Notes: generated by a model not told the origin, from the sequence alone. A DNA stretch of 64,000 nt from Elymus sibiricus (GCA_039707655.1 CM077664.1:30554781-30618780), one strand, 5' to 3'; positions 32,109 to 44,313 are shown, numbered from the stretch's first letter. Program-made: numbers and translations.

Positions 32109-33671
32109 TGATACGTCCCCAACGTATCTATAATTTTTTATTGTTCCATGCTGTTATATTATCAATCTTGGATGTTTTATATACATTTACAATCAATTAT
32201 ATATCATTTTTTGGGACTAACCTATTAACTTAGTGCCCAGTGCCAGTTGCTGTTTTTTGCCTGTTTTTTGTTTTACAGAATACCAATACCAAACGAAGTC
32301 CAAATGCCACGAAACTTTTTGGAGATTTTTTTCTGGACATAACAAAACTAGAAGCTTCAGGAGAAGGCCAGAAGCCCCAGGAGGTGGCCACGAGCCACCA
32401 GGGCGCGCCTGGGGGGGGGGGGGCAGGCGCGCCCTAGTGCCTCGTGGGCCCACCTCTGCCTCTTTTGACCTAATTCCACCACTATAAATTTCCAAAAATC
32501 GGGAAACCAACAGGGGAGTCCACGAAATACTTTTTCCGCCACCGCAAGCTTCTGTTCTCGAGAGATCCCATCTGGAGGCCTTATCCGGTACTCCGCCGGA
32601 GGGGGAATCGATCACGGAGGGGCTCTACATCAACCTTGCTGCCCTTCCGATGATGCGTGAGTAGTTTACCACAGACCTTCGGGTCCATAGTTAGTAGCTA
32701 GATGGCTTCTTCTCTCTTTTGGATCTTCAATACAATGTTCTCCTCGATGTTCTTGGAGTTCTATCCGATGTAATCACTTTTTGCGATGTGTTTGTTGGGA
32801 TCCGATGAATTGTGAGTTTATGATCAGATTATCCATAAATATTATTTGAGTCTTTTCTGAACTCTTTTATGCATGATTATTATAGCTTCGTATTTCTTCT
32901 CCGATCTATTGATTTGGTTTGGCCAACTAGATTGATTTATCTTGCAATGGAAAGAGGTGCTTTGTAATGGGTTCGATCTTGCGGTGCTCAATCTCAGTGA
33001 CAGAAAGGGACATGACACGTATGTATCGTTGCTATTAAGGGTAAAAAGATGGGGTTTATTCATGCGTGAGTTTACTTTGTCTACATCATGTCATCTTACA
33101 TAAGGCGTTACTCCGTTCTTTATGAACTTAATACTCTAGATGCATGCTGGATAGCGGTCGATGGGTGGAGTAATAGTAGTAGATGCAGGCAGGAGTCAGT
33201 CTACTTGTCTCGGACGTGATGCCTATATACATGATCATTGCCTTGGATATCGTCATGATTATTTGCTTTTCTATCAATTGCCCAACAGTAATTTGTTTAC
33301 CCACCATATGCTATTTTTATGAGAGAAGCCTCTAGTGAAAACTATGGCCCCCGGGTCTGTTCCTATCATATATTAAAAATCCTAAAAATACCTTACTGCA
33401 CTTTTTCTTTATTTATTTTATTTTGTATTTTTGTTTAATCTATCACCATACAATTTAATCTTGCAATTGACCGCCGAGGGATTGAGAACCCCTCATTTGC
33501 GTTGGGTGCAAGGATTTGTTGTTTGTGTGCAGGTACTGCTAACGAGGTGTTGCGTGATTCTCCTACTGGATTGATAACCTTGGTTTCATAACTGAGAGAA
33601 ATACTTATCTCTACTGTGCTGCATCATCCCTTCCTCTTCGGGGAAAATACCAGCACAAGTTATAAGTAGCA
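32109..33671 (+). mobile_element. Solo LTR of a gypsy-type Triticeae retrotransposon, 1,563 bp
   Basis: It opens TGATACGTCCCCAACGTATC and ends ..TAGCA, with the 5-bp target duplication ACCAC on both sides (32104-32108 and 33672-33676). The opening and the interior phrases (CTAGATGCATGCTGGATAGC, GACCTTCGGGTCCATAG) are those of the Sabrina/WHAM/Fatima-like group of Triticeae LTRs, as I remember them; the exact family is not certain. No internal domain remains. It lies in a coding exon of the second CACTA ORF2. Confidence 0.9.
32402..32435. repeat. Inverted repeat with a poly-G loop inside the solo LTR
   Basis: GGGCGCGCCTG and CAGGCGCGCCC flank a run of about 12 G. It can fold as a GC-rich hairpin, or the G-run can form other structures. 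Such runs are error-prone in sequencing. Confidence 0.8.
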
Positions 33672-34385
33672 ACCACCAGGGCCCAGATGGTGGTCACCTG
33701 GCAACTGTTTCCGTAAATTACGAAAATGATCGCTGACTTCCTTGCTTGATTCGCTTTCGGAGTATTCCAAAAATTCGACCATTCATCAGGATCCATATTG
33801 GGAGTGATCCGCTTAACAATCTCGAAGTCCTTACCCATTAGATTGCAATTAATGGGCCCTGCTCTTCGAGTCACTAAACATCTTTGGCCATTTCGATGGG
33901 GCATATCTTCGGCCTTTTTCTTTGGAGTCAGGCGGAAATGCATAACTATGGTGTAACGCTTGGAGTAGCTTCTCTTTTTCTCCGCCCAAATCCTTGCAAC
34001 CGATCTGGACGTTATTTCGCAAGATGCAACCTAGCATTTTTCTATACGTCTTTGCTGCGTCATCTGGGGTGACGGGCTCTCCTTTTGGGCCAACTTCGGT
34101 TATTGTGATGATACCTTCGTGAAGCTTGTTCAGATCCCTAGGCTTACGCTTGCTCTTGTTGCTGGTGGCATTGCTGGATGAAGTCCCGTCCATGTGGCTC
34201 GTTTATCCTCACCTAGTGGGCGGTTCTTCATGTTGGTCGTCGCCCGTCTCGACGTAGAGGCGCCCATCTCAACGTCAGGTGTGCCCAATATATGTTGATC
34301 CTCTAGAGATGATGCTCCAGCATGGGGATCCATTCGTCGAACTGAAGAGTTATTATGGAAACACAAAAAAAGAAATAGCGGTTAC

Positions 34386-34740
34386 AAATTTCGGCATGAC
34401 CTTTGCTAAAGTAGGGCATATTGAGTGCCAGAAATTTGACGAAACAGAAACTAATCAATGTTTCGTCAGAATGTTGACACTCATATTAAGTCCTACAAAT
34501 CAAGCCCAATTTTGTCGTTGTACATCGACCCACACGAATATAGTTTGCCACCAAGAGTAATGGGAAAAAAACGTTATAACAACATACAAATTTCGGCATG
34601 ACCATTGCTAAAAGTAGGGCATATTGAGTGCCAGAAATTTGACGAAACAGAAACTAATCAACATTTCGTCAGAACATTGGCACTCATTTTAAGTCCTAAA
34701 AATAAAACCACAATTTTGTCGTTGTAAAAACATTATATCG
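34386..34740. repeat. Two tandem copies of a 202-bp unit upstream of the second CACTA ORF2
   Basis: AAATTTCGGCATGACC begins at 34386 and at 34588; both units continue with GCATATTGAGTGCCAGAAAT and TTTGACGAAACAGAAACTAA. The second unit lies wholly within the 24,765-bp-spaced duplication. Confidence 0.85.
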
Positions 34741-35474
34741 TCCGGTGTAGACATTTCATCGAACACGTTGCATTGCTCCAATGGTTTTTATGTTACTTGT
34801 TGATGGAGACGGGCCAGCGGCAATATATACGTACCTCGATGGGAGACGGGTTGGTGGTGGTGTTGGAGGAGAGGAGCGCGCCGGCGACGGTGTTGGAGGA
34901 GAGGGGCCAGCGATGGTGTTGGAGGAGATCTAGGGGTCGGCGGCGGTGTCGGAGGAGAGGGGGCACGTGACGATGTTCCTGCGGCGGCGGCGTCTCCGGA
35001 GGTAATCAAGCAGGGACGGCGAGCACCGGAGACGGCGGCTTCGGAGATGAGCAAGCAGGGCTGGCGAGGACTAGGGCACGCGGCGGCGGCGGCGGGCGAA
35101 TTCGGGGAGCGTGTGAGAGGAGAGAGATGCGAGCGCGGTTTGAATCTAGGAAAACCGTCTAAGGTAGGGGAGAGAGAGGCGGGCGATTTCGGGTCAACAC
35201 CACGTGGCGAGTAGTGTGCAATGCCCGCCATCGCAAAATTTTGCCGTGGCGGGCCCGTTGTAGCGCCCGCCACCTCAAACTTTTTTCTTTCAGTCAAACC
35301 TTCTAATCTATCCATTTTCAATCATGGCAGTACGACGAACAACGGAAATAATAAAAATTACATCCAGACTCGTAGATCACCTAGCGACGACCACCGTGGT
35401 CAAATTGGCAGCTTTTTGAGTTGGTTTGATATTTTCGCATCAATCATTGACTTTTCGGCAACTAATCAGGGAAA

Positions 35475-36290
35475 AAAACTTTGGGCATGCAAGCAAGCTC
35501 GGAATGGGATGAAATTTTGCATGGTGTCTTCATTTGGTACCTGTAGGGTGCTGTAAAAAATTTGAGATCGTTACGGCAAAAACTTGATGCACATCGTGTA
35601 CAAACCAGACACTCTTCCACCAAGTGTAACGGTTTCGAACAAAACAGCCCCCTCGCCAAACAAATTATTTTAAAAACTATTTTTTACTTCAAACTTTTCC
35701 ATGAGTAATAAACGCTGTTGGAAGCCCCACGCTCAAAATTGGCACCTTTTAGAGTTGGTTTGTAATTTTCGCGGCATTAATTGACCTTCTGGCAACTAAA
35801 AAGGGCAAAGAACTTTGGGCATCCAAACAATCTCCGAATGGGATGAAACTTTGCACGGTGTCTTCATTGTTTCATTGGGCACCCGTACGGTGCGCTAAAA
35901 ATTTGAGACCGTTACTGTAAAAACTTGATGCACATCGTATACAAACTGGACACTCTTCCACCTAGTGTAACAGTTTCGAACGAAAACAGCCACCTTACAC
36001 ACAAATCATTTTTTTAAATGTTTTGAAGTTCAAACCTTTTCCATGAGTAATAGACACTATTGGAAGCCCCGTGCTCAAAATTTTCAACTTTTTGAGATGA
36101 TTTGCCATTTTCGCGGCAGTAATTGACTTTCCGGAACTAAAAAGGGCGAAAAGCATAGGGCGTGGAAAGTAGCTTGGAATGGGATGAAACTTTGCATGGT
36201 GTCTTTATTGGACACCTATAGGGTGTGGTAAAAATTAAAGATCGTTACGACAAAAACTTGATGCACATCGTGTACAAACCGAACATCCCC
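35475..36290. repeat. Three diverged tandem units of about 340 bp
   Basis: AACTTGATGCACATCGT recurs at 35581, 35922 and 36255 (periods 341 and 333). The units share GGAATGGGATGAAA, CATGAGTAATA and GGAAGCCCC blocks. Divergence between units is substantial. No protein is encoded. The unit vaguely resembles the repeat units at 44371-47970. Confidence 0.85.
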
Positions 36291-37276
36291 CCGGAGTAGC
36301 AAACAAACGAGCTATTCTAGGTTTAGTAAATATGATTTCCTTATGAATTATAGCAGTGCAACATAGATAATGACCGAGGGCGATATAAAGAGTGAAAATA
36401 TGCAATGAGCCAGTAATATTATTGTTACGTCAAAAAATTGTCATACTGAGTATTGGCTGAGCGAAGTTATAAAACAACACTTGTTTACACATTCCAGAAA
36501 AATAAGAAAAAAGATGACTTGGAAACGCTTCATTTCTAATTGTAACTTTCTGAAAAGGATGAACAAAAGAATATATTATATTCACAACAATTGTGTGAAA
36601 CAAATAATACAAAAAATAAATATCATTAAGCAAAAAAAAGTGACGCCAGACTCACGTTTTATAACTTCCCTTCTCGATCTTTCATCTTCTTAAATAGATG
36701 AATCACATCATCCTTTGTTATTTGTTGAAAATATGTCTTTCTCCACATAGCAAGTCAGGCAATCACTCAACCCGTCACCCATTTTGTTCTACAAAACACT
36801 CTGACAATATTCATTCTTGAAAAGCATATCTCCACTGACGTTGTGGCCACTGACAAAATTAGCACCAACTTTAGAAGTTGGTACACCAAAGGAAAAAAAA
36901 GCAAGATGCTTCTTCTAATTTCATTTTGCTTCTTTAGATTCTTAGAGTACCGCGCTATTCTTGTTTGATCAGCTGGATCAGGAGAAATTCATCTAAGTTA
37001 ATTTCTGATGCAAGATCTTATCTTGGTCTAACCGACCTTGAAGTCACTGCCACATCAGTATCTGGTGCTGTCGTTTCAACAAAAAATTATCCATATCCTC
37101 CTGGTTCTAGGTGAATGAAAGAACAGAGACTAAAAGAATTACTTAGCCAATAGCCATCACAAAATCACAGCACATCTAGGTGAATGAAAGAACAGAGACT
37201 AAAAGAATTACTTAGTCAATTGACACCAATGGCTACATGTGAGCTCCGTACCTAGCTCCATGCCTGGGAGGGGGAA

Positions 37277-37501
37277 TTGAACAACAAATGTCGATCAACC
37301 GCCATGATGGCCATCCTTTGGAATATTTGGAAAAGACGAAACGCCAAGGTTTTCAGGAATGAGCAACAAGGCCTCCACATTGTTGCTTGCTCTGCCGCTG
37401 ATGACCTACGCCTATGGTCTCATCGATGTGCCAATTCTCACAAACAGATTCTGCTCCGGGATTGGGGCTCCATGTTGTTTCACCTTGCTGCGAGATTATA
37501 G
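37277..37501 (+). pseudogene. Fragment resembling the C-terminal end of a LINE reverse transcriptase ORF
   Basis: The 74-residue frame contains AILWNIWKRRNAKVFRN and ends shortly after a Trp-rich segment. WxIWKxRNxxxF is the usual phrase after the zinc-binding domain at the end of plant non-LTR retrotransposon polyproteins. Upstream reverse transcriptase sequence is missing. It is repeated at 62042-62266 in the second copy. A host-gene origin is possible. Confidence 0.5.
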
Positions 37502-38256
37502 TTTTTGAGCAGTTTGTAATTTTCCTTTTTCCGTTTTCCTCTATCCCCTCCCAAACCGCTTGTATCTCTGGTTCCCAATGTAACTTCATTTGGTTGATTT
37601 GGCAATAAAGGTTCAGGCAGGTGTAAGCCCGCCGTTGACGCGTCAAAAAGAATTGTAGCCGTATATAGCTGGTTGGAGACGACAATATATAGTAGGTGGT
37701 TGCAGACTTTGCAGTGCACCGCGTCGAGTACTACCTTGGCTTTCACACGTGAGTTAGTTGGTGGCTTGCTGCGTGTCGCGTTGATTTTATTTGATGATAT
37801 GTGACTATGGTAAACCCAGTTAGCTATAGTCATGGAAATACCCAAGTTCACTTGCATTGAGATGTACTAGCAAACATACCCGTTGTTGAATTATAGATGG
37901 GCTTTGGCCCATATAAGACAATAATTCCTGGTTAATCTTTAAGGCTCATGTAGGTGCATGGCAAGTGGTGGGAAGTTTAATACCACCTTGCTAGTTGAGA
38001 AGAGTTGAGACCCCTTTATAAGGGCTGCTCTACTACATGCCATTTGGAGCTTGGGAAGAGAAGTGGTACACACGCGCTACTCCTCCTCCGCCGCCTCGCG
38101 TCACGTGCGCACGCGTCATGTTTCATGAATGAGCTGAGCTGAGCTCACACCTATGTGGCCACTGTCTGAGACGTTGGACCATGGGCTGTCAATAACATTT
38201 ACACTCTCAATCAATAACATTCAGCAGGCCGCCAACATCTACACTCTTAATGAGTA

Positions 38257-38315
38257 CTCCCTCCGTTTTTAAGCTAAACTAGCCAACAAAAAGGTCTTAT
38301 ATTTTGGTACGGAGG
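38257..38315. mobile_element. Very short Stowaway-like MITE remnant
   Basis: TA-CTCCCTCCGT ... ACGGAGG-TA, only 59 bp between the TA flanks. It is probably an internally deleted Stowaway element. Repeated at 63022-63080. Confidence 0.6.
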
Positions 38316-39389
38316 TAATAGAATAGAGTTACCGAACTGAGATGGTGCTTCCAGAAAAATAAACAGTAAAATACACATGTCCTCCATGCCGGTGTAATCT
38401 GCTGCCACGAGCGAGGACGACGAAGGTGGTGGCGGCATGTGTTGATGTTGTCTCATGCATATCGGTCATCGCTGCCACTTGCGAGGATGGTGCAAGAACG
38501 CTAGAGCGTCCCAAACTCAGCAATTTGGCGGTGCGTGGCCTTCCTTCCTTGTCAAAGTCTACGTCTTGTTGTGCTGTCGGGATCATGGAAAATGGACGAG
38601 ATAACATATGATGACTTAGATTGGGTGGCGCTTCTTGAGTACCCGGTCTCGAGCTCCAGGGTGAAAATCCTAGGTTTGTTACAACCGGCAATGGCGGCTT
38701 TTTTTTTGCGTCGTTACCCTAGACATTGCTTGGAATTTGGCTGGACTTGATCTTCAAGGTAAAAACTCATGATTTGGCCTTCAGAGGTTGGATCTGGTGA
38801 CAGCGTCGCTTGTGCATCATTCCCTTCCCGAAGGCGTCGCTTTTGTAGAACCTTTCTCGTAGTCCTTGTCTTGTCAAAAGATAGATGGTGCCGATGGTCG
38901 TTGTTGTATATCATTGATGGCTGCTGTTTTGATCGCTTTAGGTATTTTTTTTTCTTTTTCTCTCTTCGCCTTGGCATAGCTTCGGTCTTTTATGGCTTAG
39001 CTCTTTGCTAGCATGTGTGTTAGTGTTGGCTATGTGCATCCTAGCTATGCAGATGCCAGGTGTTTTCTCATTATGCCTGTATCCCTCGATGCTACATTAT
39101 GAGTAAATAAAAGACGCCCTTTATCGAAAAACTAAATCCCTTGCAAACTTACAATCATCATGTGTGCAAGTTAAAGATGCATCATCAACATTGTTGGTTA
39201 GGAAGTTCACTTGTCTACAAGCTGGGCTATCTGAGCAAGTCCCAACAAATTTATCTTAAATATTGGGGCTTGTGTGTTAGGAGGATTGGAACTTATACTA
39301 GAAGGATTGGGCGCGCTTTGCTGTGCTGTTGGTGTTGTTGGGTTTCTTCAAAAAATAATCACTCGGTTTCAAAATATATGGTGTATCTT

Positions 39390-39612
39390 TTTTGAAAATT
39401 CAAGCCTTTTAAGGTCAATATTATTTGTAGAGAAATATATCAAAATCCATAATATCAAATCAGTATTTTTAAATTCATCATGAAAATGAATTTCCATACT
39501 TTTTTTGTTTAATATTGTGGATGTCTATATTTTTGCTCTAAACTTGGTCAAAGTTGAAGAAATTTGACTTTCTACAAAAATAATACCACTTATATTTTGG
39601 AACTGATGGAAT
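39390..39612. mobile_element. Decayed Stowaway-like MITE, one end recognisable
   Basis: AACTTGGTCAAAGTTGAAGA, TTTGACTTTCTACAAAAATA and TTATATTTTGGAACTGATGG are degraded versions of the right half of a common Triticeae Stowaway MITE, which normally ends GGAACGGAGGGAGTA. The left inverted repeat is not clear. Confidence 0.5.
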
Positions 39613-40239
39613 ATTTAGTTTGGCGGGTGGTGGATATGATAGAGTGTGTTTTATATTTATTTATAATGCAGTGATTTGTGTCGGTCTTTCGTGGTGTGAT
39701 TCTGAGTTAGCTGCTAACCAACCTATATTTATGTGGGGAAATTTCGGTGTCGGTGGTCTCATGTACTACTATATTGCTGCTACAATATCACATGATGGCG
39801 CTATCTTTTTACAGGTGATGGGAGGGTCCGCGGGATTGATATATTTTTATAGGCCGGTTCCTGCTGATTGATTTGAAAAATTGTTGGCCCGATTAAAATC
39901 ATAACCAAATTCAAAATTAAATACCTCAATTGTATGAAAAAGCTTCAAAATTAGGGAACATGGTGAATTAAAAGAATTGAATGGGAAAGCTTGATAAAGT
40001 GTTGACCCGGTCAAATTCGTAATACCTCAATTAATTTGAGGCCTTAAAAATTAGGAACCATAGTGTATAGTATAAAAGAATTAAATGAGAGAGCTTTGAG
40101 AAATCGCTGACCCAGTCAAAATCGGGTGACCCAATTCTAATCGGAGACCTCAATTGAATGTTGACTCTTTAAAACTAGGGAGCTTAGTGTTATAAAGGAT
40201 TACTCCAAGGCCAAGGGAAATAAGCAAGAAACGCCATAT
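39613..40239. other. Intergenic stretch, nothing recognised
   Basis: AT-rich, with a few internally similar phrases (TTGACCCGGTCAAA, GACCCAGTCAAAATCGGGTG and CCTCAATT repeated three times between 39925 and 40155), suggesting old local duplication. No gene is supported. Confidence 0.4.
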
Positions 40240-40988
40240 ACAATGGTTTGTGTGGATTGGTTGTGTGCAAATTGTGGGTGCGGTTTAGGTAAAGAAGCTA
40301 TGGATATGGATAGAAGGAGGAGCTTGCTTGGCTGCAAGAGTGTGCCCACTAGTTGCCTAACTTGCTTTAGTAAATTGAGCATTTGGTATTACTATAAGAA
40401 GAAGACCAAGACTCGAGGCTGTGCGGGGTCCAAGTCCTATTAATCAACTTAAGTTTAGCAGGGAGGCAAAGTACATCGTGACGCTCCTCGACAGCACTGC
40501 AAAAAACATGGAGTAGATGGGAACATGATGCCTCAACAGCAATGCCTCAACTTATTTTAGTGGGACGCGAAATTGGCTGCACATGGACAAAGACATGGAA
40601 GAGATCACGCAGATGAGAAGAGAGGAATTGGCGAGGGGATCACCGTGCGCTGGGAACGGGGCGCTGATGAAAGCTCATGTATTGCTAATCAGTTTGCCCT
40701 CTTCAAATTCAAATCAGATCAACACCGAATCTCAATCCACACTACGAAACAAACATCATACCTATATTATACATACAAAAGGTCACCAGGACAAGGCAAG
40801 CTAGATGTCGAAGTTGCAACTAATTAGAGAAAAAGAAACACACGCAAATAAAAAGAGAGTGGGGCAGGTGTGGTGATGATCTCGTTCTCGTCAATGTGTT
40901 GAGCGTGCAAAAAGCGGATGCAGTGGCACCTGCTTATCAAAACCACCTCCTCTCCTGCCCACCGTTCCTGCTTCCCCAGTCCCCTGTT

Positions 40989-41024
<36 letters not shown>

Positions 41025-41027
41025 GCT
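40240..41027 (+). promoter_or_regulatory. Upstream region of the intact AKR gene, with (GA)15 tract before the start codon
   Basis: This block has paralogous pieces at 4165-4260, 15743-15905, 16060-16110, 19117-19200 and 25640-25818, which identifies it as the promoter side of a duplicated AKR locus. A (GA)15 run at 40991-41020 ends 7 bases before the ATG; copy 1 has only about four GA units there. GA-rich leader sequences are common in plant genes and can bind GAGA-type factors; an effect on expression is inference. Confidence 0.6.
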
Positions 41028-44000
41028 ATGGCGAGGAACTTCCTGCTCAACACCGGAGCCAGGATGCCCTCGGTGGGGCTCGGCACCTGGCAGGCCGAAC
41101 CCGGCGTCGTCGGCGACGCCGTCTACACGGCCGTCAAGGTCTGCATATGCCCCCTCCTTTTTTTTTTGCTCACCACTCGCTTCAGCAATCACCATCTTTT
41201 ATTTTTGGCAACAAGCTTCACCATCCTGATGGCATTTTTTTGCCCCCTCTATCCACCCCTTCGTTCTGTGTTGTTTCCTTGTTTTTTTCTTCGACAAGAT
41301 CGTGAATAGTATTTCATTTCTCAATTGCTTGTGGGTCGTGCAGGCGGGTTACCGGCACATCGATTGCGCCAGAGAATACCACAATGAGAAGGAGGTAAAA
41401 CCACTGTCAACTAGCTATCTGTAAAGTTTTTTTTTGTTCAGTCCACTGTTAAAAAAAACAGCTTCTGATGTGTGTATGATCTGCTACCCTTGCAAACGCA
41501 ACTAGAAAAGCAGAGTGATATAAGTACTGTAATTTCAAGCCATGTCCCTCCATCATCTCAGCAAGACAGCAAGATAACGTCATACTGGGAATTTCTTCTG
41601 TCCATCTCTTTCCAACATTTAACTAGGCGATATGGGCTTATAACATGAACCTGCTGAGGATTCAGATAAGGGGTTAATTCAGGACTATTTTGAAATATCA
41701 GTGGCCAGATTGACATGGCATCCACAGCTGACAAGCAGCATTTACCCCCTTCATACCTTAAGACATGTGCTGCCTGCAGTATTGTCTTGATTCATGCTAC
41801 ATAACAATGGGAGTAGTGGAAGCCTGATATCAATTATTTGCACTATCCAGATTGGTTTGGCGCTGATGAAGCTATTCGAAGAGGGTGTGGTGAAGCGCGA
41901 AGATCTGTTTATCACCTCTAAGCTATGGTAACCCCAAATCTCTGGTGGTGTCTTACTAGTTCTGTCTCTGCGGCACAAGTCGAGTATGTAGATGCAGTTT
42001 TTAGTAGGTCACATCTAACTTTGGATGCCTTATGTTTGCAGGAATGACTGTCACGCTCCTGAAGATGTGCCAGAGGCACTAAATGAAAGCTTGAATGATC
42101 TACAGCTTGATTACTTGGATCTTTATCTTGTGAGCACCCTCCTATTCATGATTATATTTCAGTACCCGACTTCCTCTATTCTGGTCTCCATATCTTTAAT
42201 AGCTCACTTTTATGTGTACTGATATCACTACTTTTGTACGTTATCATTTAATTAGAAAGTCTCCTCAGCAGGAAATGAAATGAGTACTTGTCTGGTCTAT
42301 ATTATACTGAAATGTTAACATAATTACTGACAAATTATGTGTCCATGCTAGCCTATTGTGTGCTTTTCTATGGTATATAATGGTATCCGTACTAGTCCTG
42401 TGCATTTTTTTAATACATGTGTCCTATTCTCTTTATTCTGTCTACTCTGTTAACCATATTACATCCATGAACGTTTTCCCATCTTTTTGGTATGGATTAC
42501 CATGGTGTTATGGATTTCCAGTGTCAAATTGTTAATTGTTTCAAGATCACTTTTATCGTTCGTTTTTGGCATCTTGAATACATTGCAGAAAAGATTATGT
42601 GTGTTCAATGAGTTTGATTTTTTTTGTTGTTCAACATATTCTTGTGCTACCTTCACCTTGGCATTAGATGATTACGTGTTAAAAGTTGAAACTGTTTACA
42701 ATGATATTTACAAATGATTTGGTTAAATATCTCCGTGTATTTTATAGATCCATTGCCCATTTAGTGTCAAGAAGGGAACAGACCACAGTCCTGAAAACTT
42801 TGTTACACCAGACATCCCTGCTACTTGGGGGGCAATGGAAAAGTTACATGATGCTGGCAAAGCTCACGCGATTGGTGTGAGTAACTTTTCATCAAAGAAG
42901 TTGGGTGACTTGCTTGCTGTAGCTCGTGTACCTCCTGCTGTTAATCAGGTGGAATGTCATCCTTGTTGGCAGCAAACCAAGCTCCACAAATTTTGTCAGT
43001 CAACTGGCGTTCATCTTAGTGTACGTCTGATTACCTTTTGTGTTATTTACCACTAAAGAAGCTGGATGGCTTTTGCGGAATACTTTTGTTGTTTTTCTTT
43101 CCTCACCTGTATGTTTTTTGCAGGCTTACTCACCACTAGGTTCACCTGGTACTACTTGGATGAATGGTAATGTCCTTGAAGAGCCAATAATCATCTCAAT
43201 AGCTGAGAAACTCGGGAAGACACCTGGACAAGTGGCTCTGGTCTGGAACATTCAGATGGGTCACAGTGTACTACCAAAGAGTACCAATCCAGAAAGGATA
43301 AAGCAAAACCTTGATGTCTATGGTTGGACATTTCCAGATGATGTGCTTGCAAAGTTCTCAGAGATTAAGCAGGTACATATCATATATGCACCGAGTAACC
43401 TTAGCAATACTTTAATGAGGATAAAGCTTTGATATTTATTGGTGATAACTAAAGATCTTTATAGGATGACAAATGAACAAATCTCTTGGATCATGCTAAA
43501 TTGCTAGGGTTAAGTAGCATTTGTTCAGTTTTGTGCTTCTTGGAGCTTGGAACACCAGTGTATCGTGACAGGATTCTAATAAGGGCACAACTGTTTTATT
43601 CACTATTATTACTGGCAGTATTAGTTACCTTGGGTAGAACCAAATTCACACTATATCGATATCTGATGTTCATTTTGCTTGCTGCATAGGGCACAGCCGT
43701 ATTGTTCAATAGTATAAATAGCTCGAGTTTGGTATGGATCCACCTAAGATAAGCATAAGTCATCTCGATCAGCCCCTGTTATCAATTGTTTTTCTTGAAG
43801 AATATTAGTAGCAGCAGCAGCGTCGATCATAATACCGTGGCATGCATTTCCAATGTTTTATGAAGTGGGTGAGTTTCTGCGTCACAGAAACTTCTAGAAC
43901 GTCTTTCGACCATTCATCTATTCATTGTTAATTTTCATCCCCTTTTCCCTTTTAAGACCTTTTCACGGGAAAAGTGAGCGCATCTGACATTTTTTATCTT

Positions 44001-44095
44001 TTGGTCTTCAGGCTAGGCTGCTGAGAGGCGACATGATGATTAATCCACAGAGCGTTTACAAGACCCACGAGGAGCTCTGGGACGGTGAAATTTAG
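41028..44095 (+). CDS. NADPH-dependent aldo-keto reductase, AKR4C-like, seven exons, intact
   Basis: Exons 41028-41138, 41344-41394, 41851-41927, 42042-42129, 42748-43020, 43124-43372 and 44012-44095 join in frame across canonical GT..AG introns to give 310 residues, the usual AKR size. The catalytic tetrad is D44, Y49, K78 and H111, with IHCPFS after exon 4. The signature GVSNF is at 152-156 and NQVECHP at 175-181. The NADPH-phosphate-binding PKSTN is at 251-255, and the AKR4C-type end is ..ELWDGEI. These cytosolic barrel enzymes reduce aldehydes and ketones with NADPH; plant AKR4C members act in detoxification of reactive carbonyls, but the substrate here is unknown. The usual IYGNEKE around the catalytic Tyr is EYHNEKE, with His in place of Gly, which may alter the pocket. 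Copy 1 at 25819 is truncated. Start chosen at the [13 protein letters not shown], matching copy 1. Confidence 0.93.
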
Positions 44096-44307
44096 GGCCC
44101 GTCAGTTCATTTTTATCTTAAAAGTTGCTCTTCACAAATGAAGGTTCAGTGCTCAGTGCTCTAATTCTATCCTGTATCATGGACTATGTTATCACTATGC
44201 GTCTATCCCTCTGGGGATGTTGTCCATCCACTAGGGCCGTGGGCGACGCCACAGTGAAGGCTGGCGCGTCGTCCTTGCATTTTGGGTGCTCTGTTCTGTT
44301 TTGAGCA

Positions 44308-44313
44308 AATAAA
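44308..44313 (+). terminator. Candidate polyadenylation signal of the AKR gene
   Basis: AATAAA lies 213 bases after the AKR stop codon, just before an AKR-like exon fragment begins. Confidence 0.4.

Larger units (their letters stand above)
27949..34193 (-). pseudogene. Second CACTA ORF2 (Transposase_24-like with Ulp1/C48-like tail), split by two solo LTRs
   Basis: Exon pieces in order on the minus strand are as follows. From 34193 an N-terminal region with NKSKRKPRDLNKLHEG is followed by a segment ending GPGGY at about 33677, where the gypsy-like solo LTR intervenes. KAAIPKWEKE resumes at about 32100. Then come pieces at 31815-31576 and 31300-30995, and 30923-30601, which ends in FPSM/IA at the copia solo LTR. 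THPQMYTFLFPYRDK (28583-28536) follows, then a splice site. The 3' part has RHWIVIALLPTQGLAYF (about 28460) and KWSEKLDRDIDIGELL (28140), resembling the His-Trp start of a Ulp1-like fold and its C-terminus. GGYKAA..KW matches the corresponding motif of ORF2 in the first CACTA element. Frameshifts near 33940 and elsewhere, plus the insertions, make it non-functional. Confidence 0.7.
27391..35280 (-). mobile_element. Remnant of a second CACTA element, carrying two solo LTRs
   Basis: Both edges contain repeated GTGGCGGGC/GCCCGCCAC motifs (27410-27650 and 35205-35275), a subterminal repeat type distinct from the first element. Between them the minus strand holds pieces of an En/Spm-type ORF2. No CACTA terminus is visible at 27391, where segment B abuts, nor at 35280, so the boundaries are approximate. 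By analogy with the first CACTA, the right-hand motif cluster may be an internal one and a transposase half may be missing. Without the two LTR insertions the remnant is about 4.3 kb. Confidence 0.65.
34573..39231. repeat. Left copy of a long, nearly identical repeat (other copy 59338-64000)
   Basis: The two copies align with a constant offset of 24,765 for over 4.5 kb. I saw about ten single-base differences (for example near 35209, 35457, 37728, 38391, 38552, 38744, 39079 and 39114) and one indel near 39172. The left edge is sharp at GTTATAACAAC. The right end lies beyond the window. Confidence 0.97.

Noticed and set aside
34788..35321. 177-codon Pro/Ser-rich minus-strand frame, repeated at 59553-60086
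   Set aside because: Low-complexity, GC-rich leader-type sequence in a CACTA remnant; its conservation is explained by the recent duplication and not by selection.
40896..41027. Upstream extension of AKR exon 1 through the GA tract
   Set aside because: The extension has no in-frame ATG start and would translate the microsatellite; copy 1 and the family start at MA.xFLLNTG.
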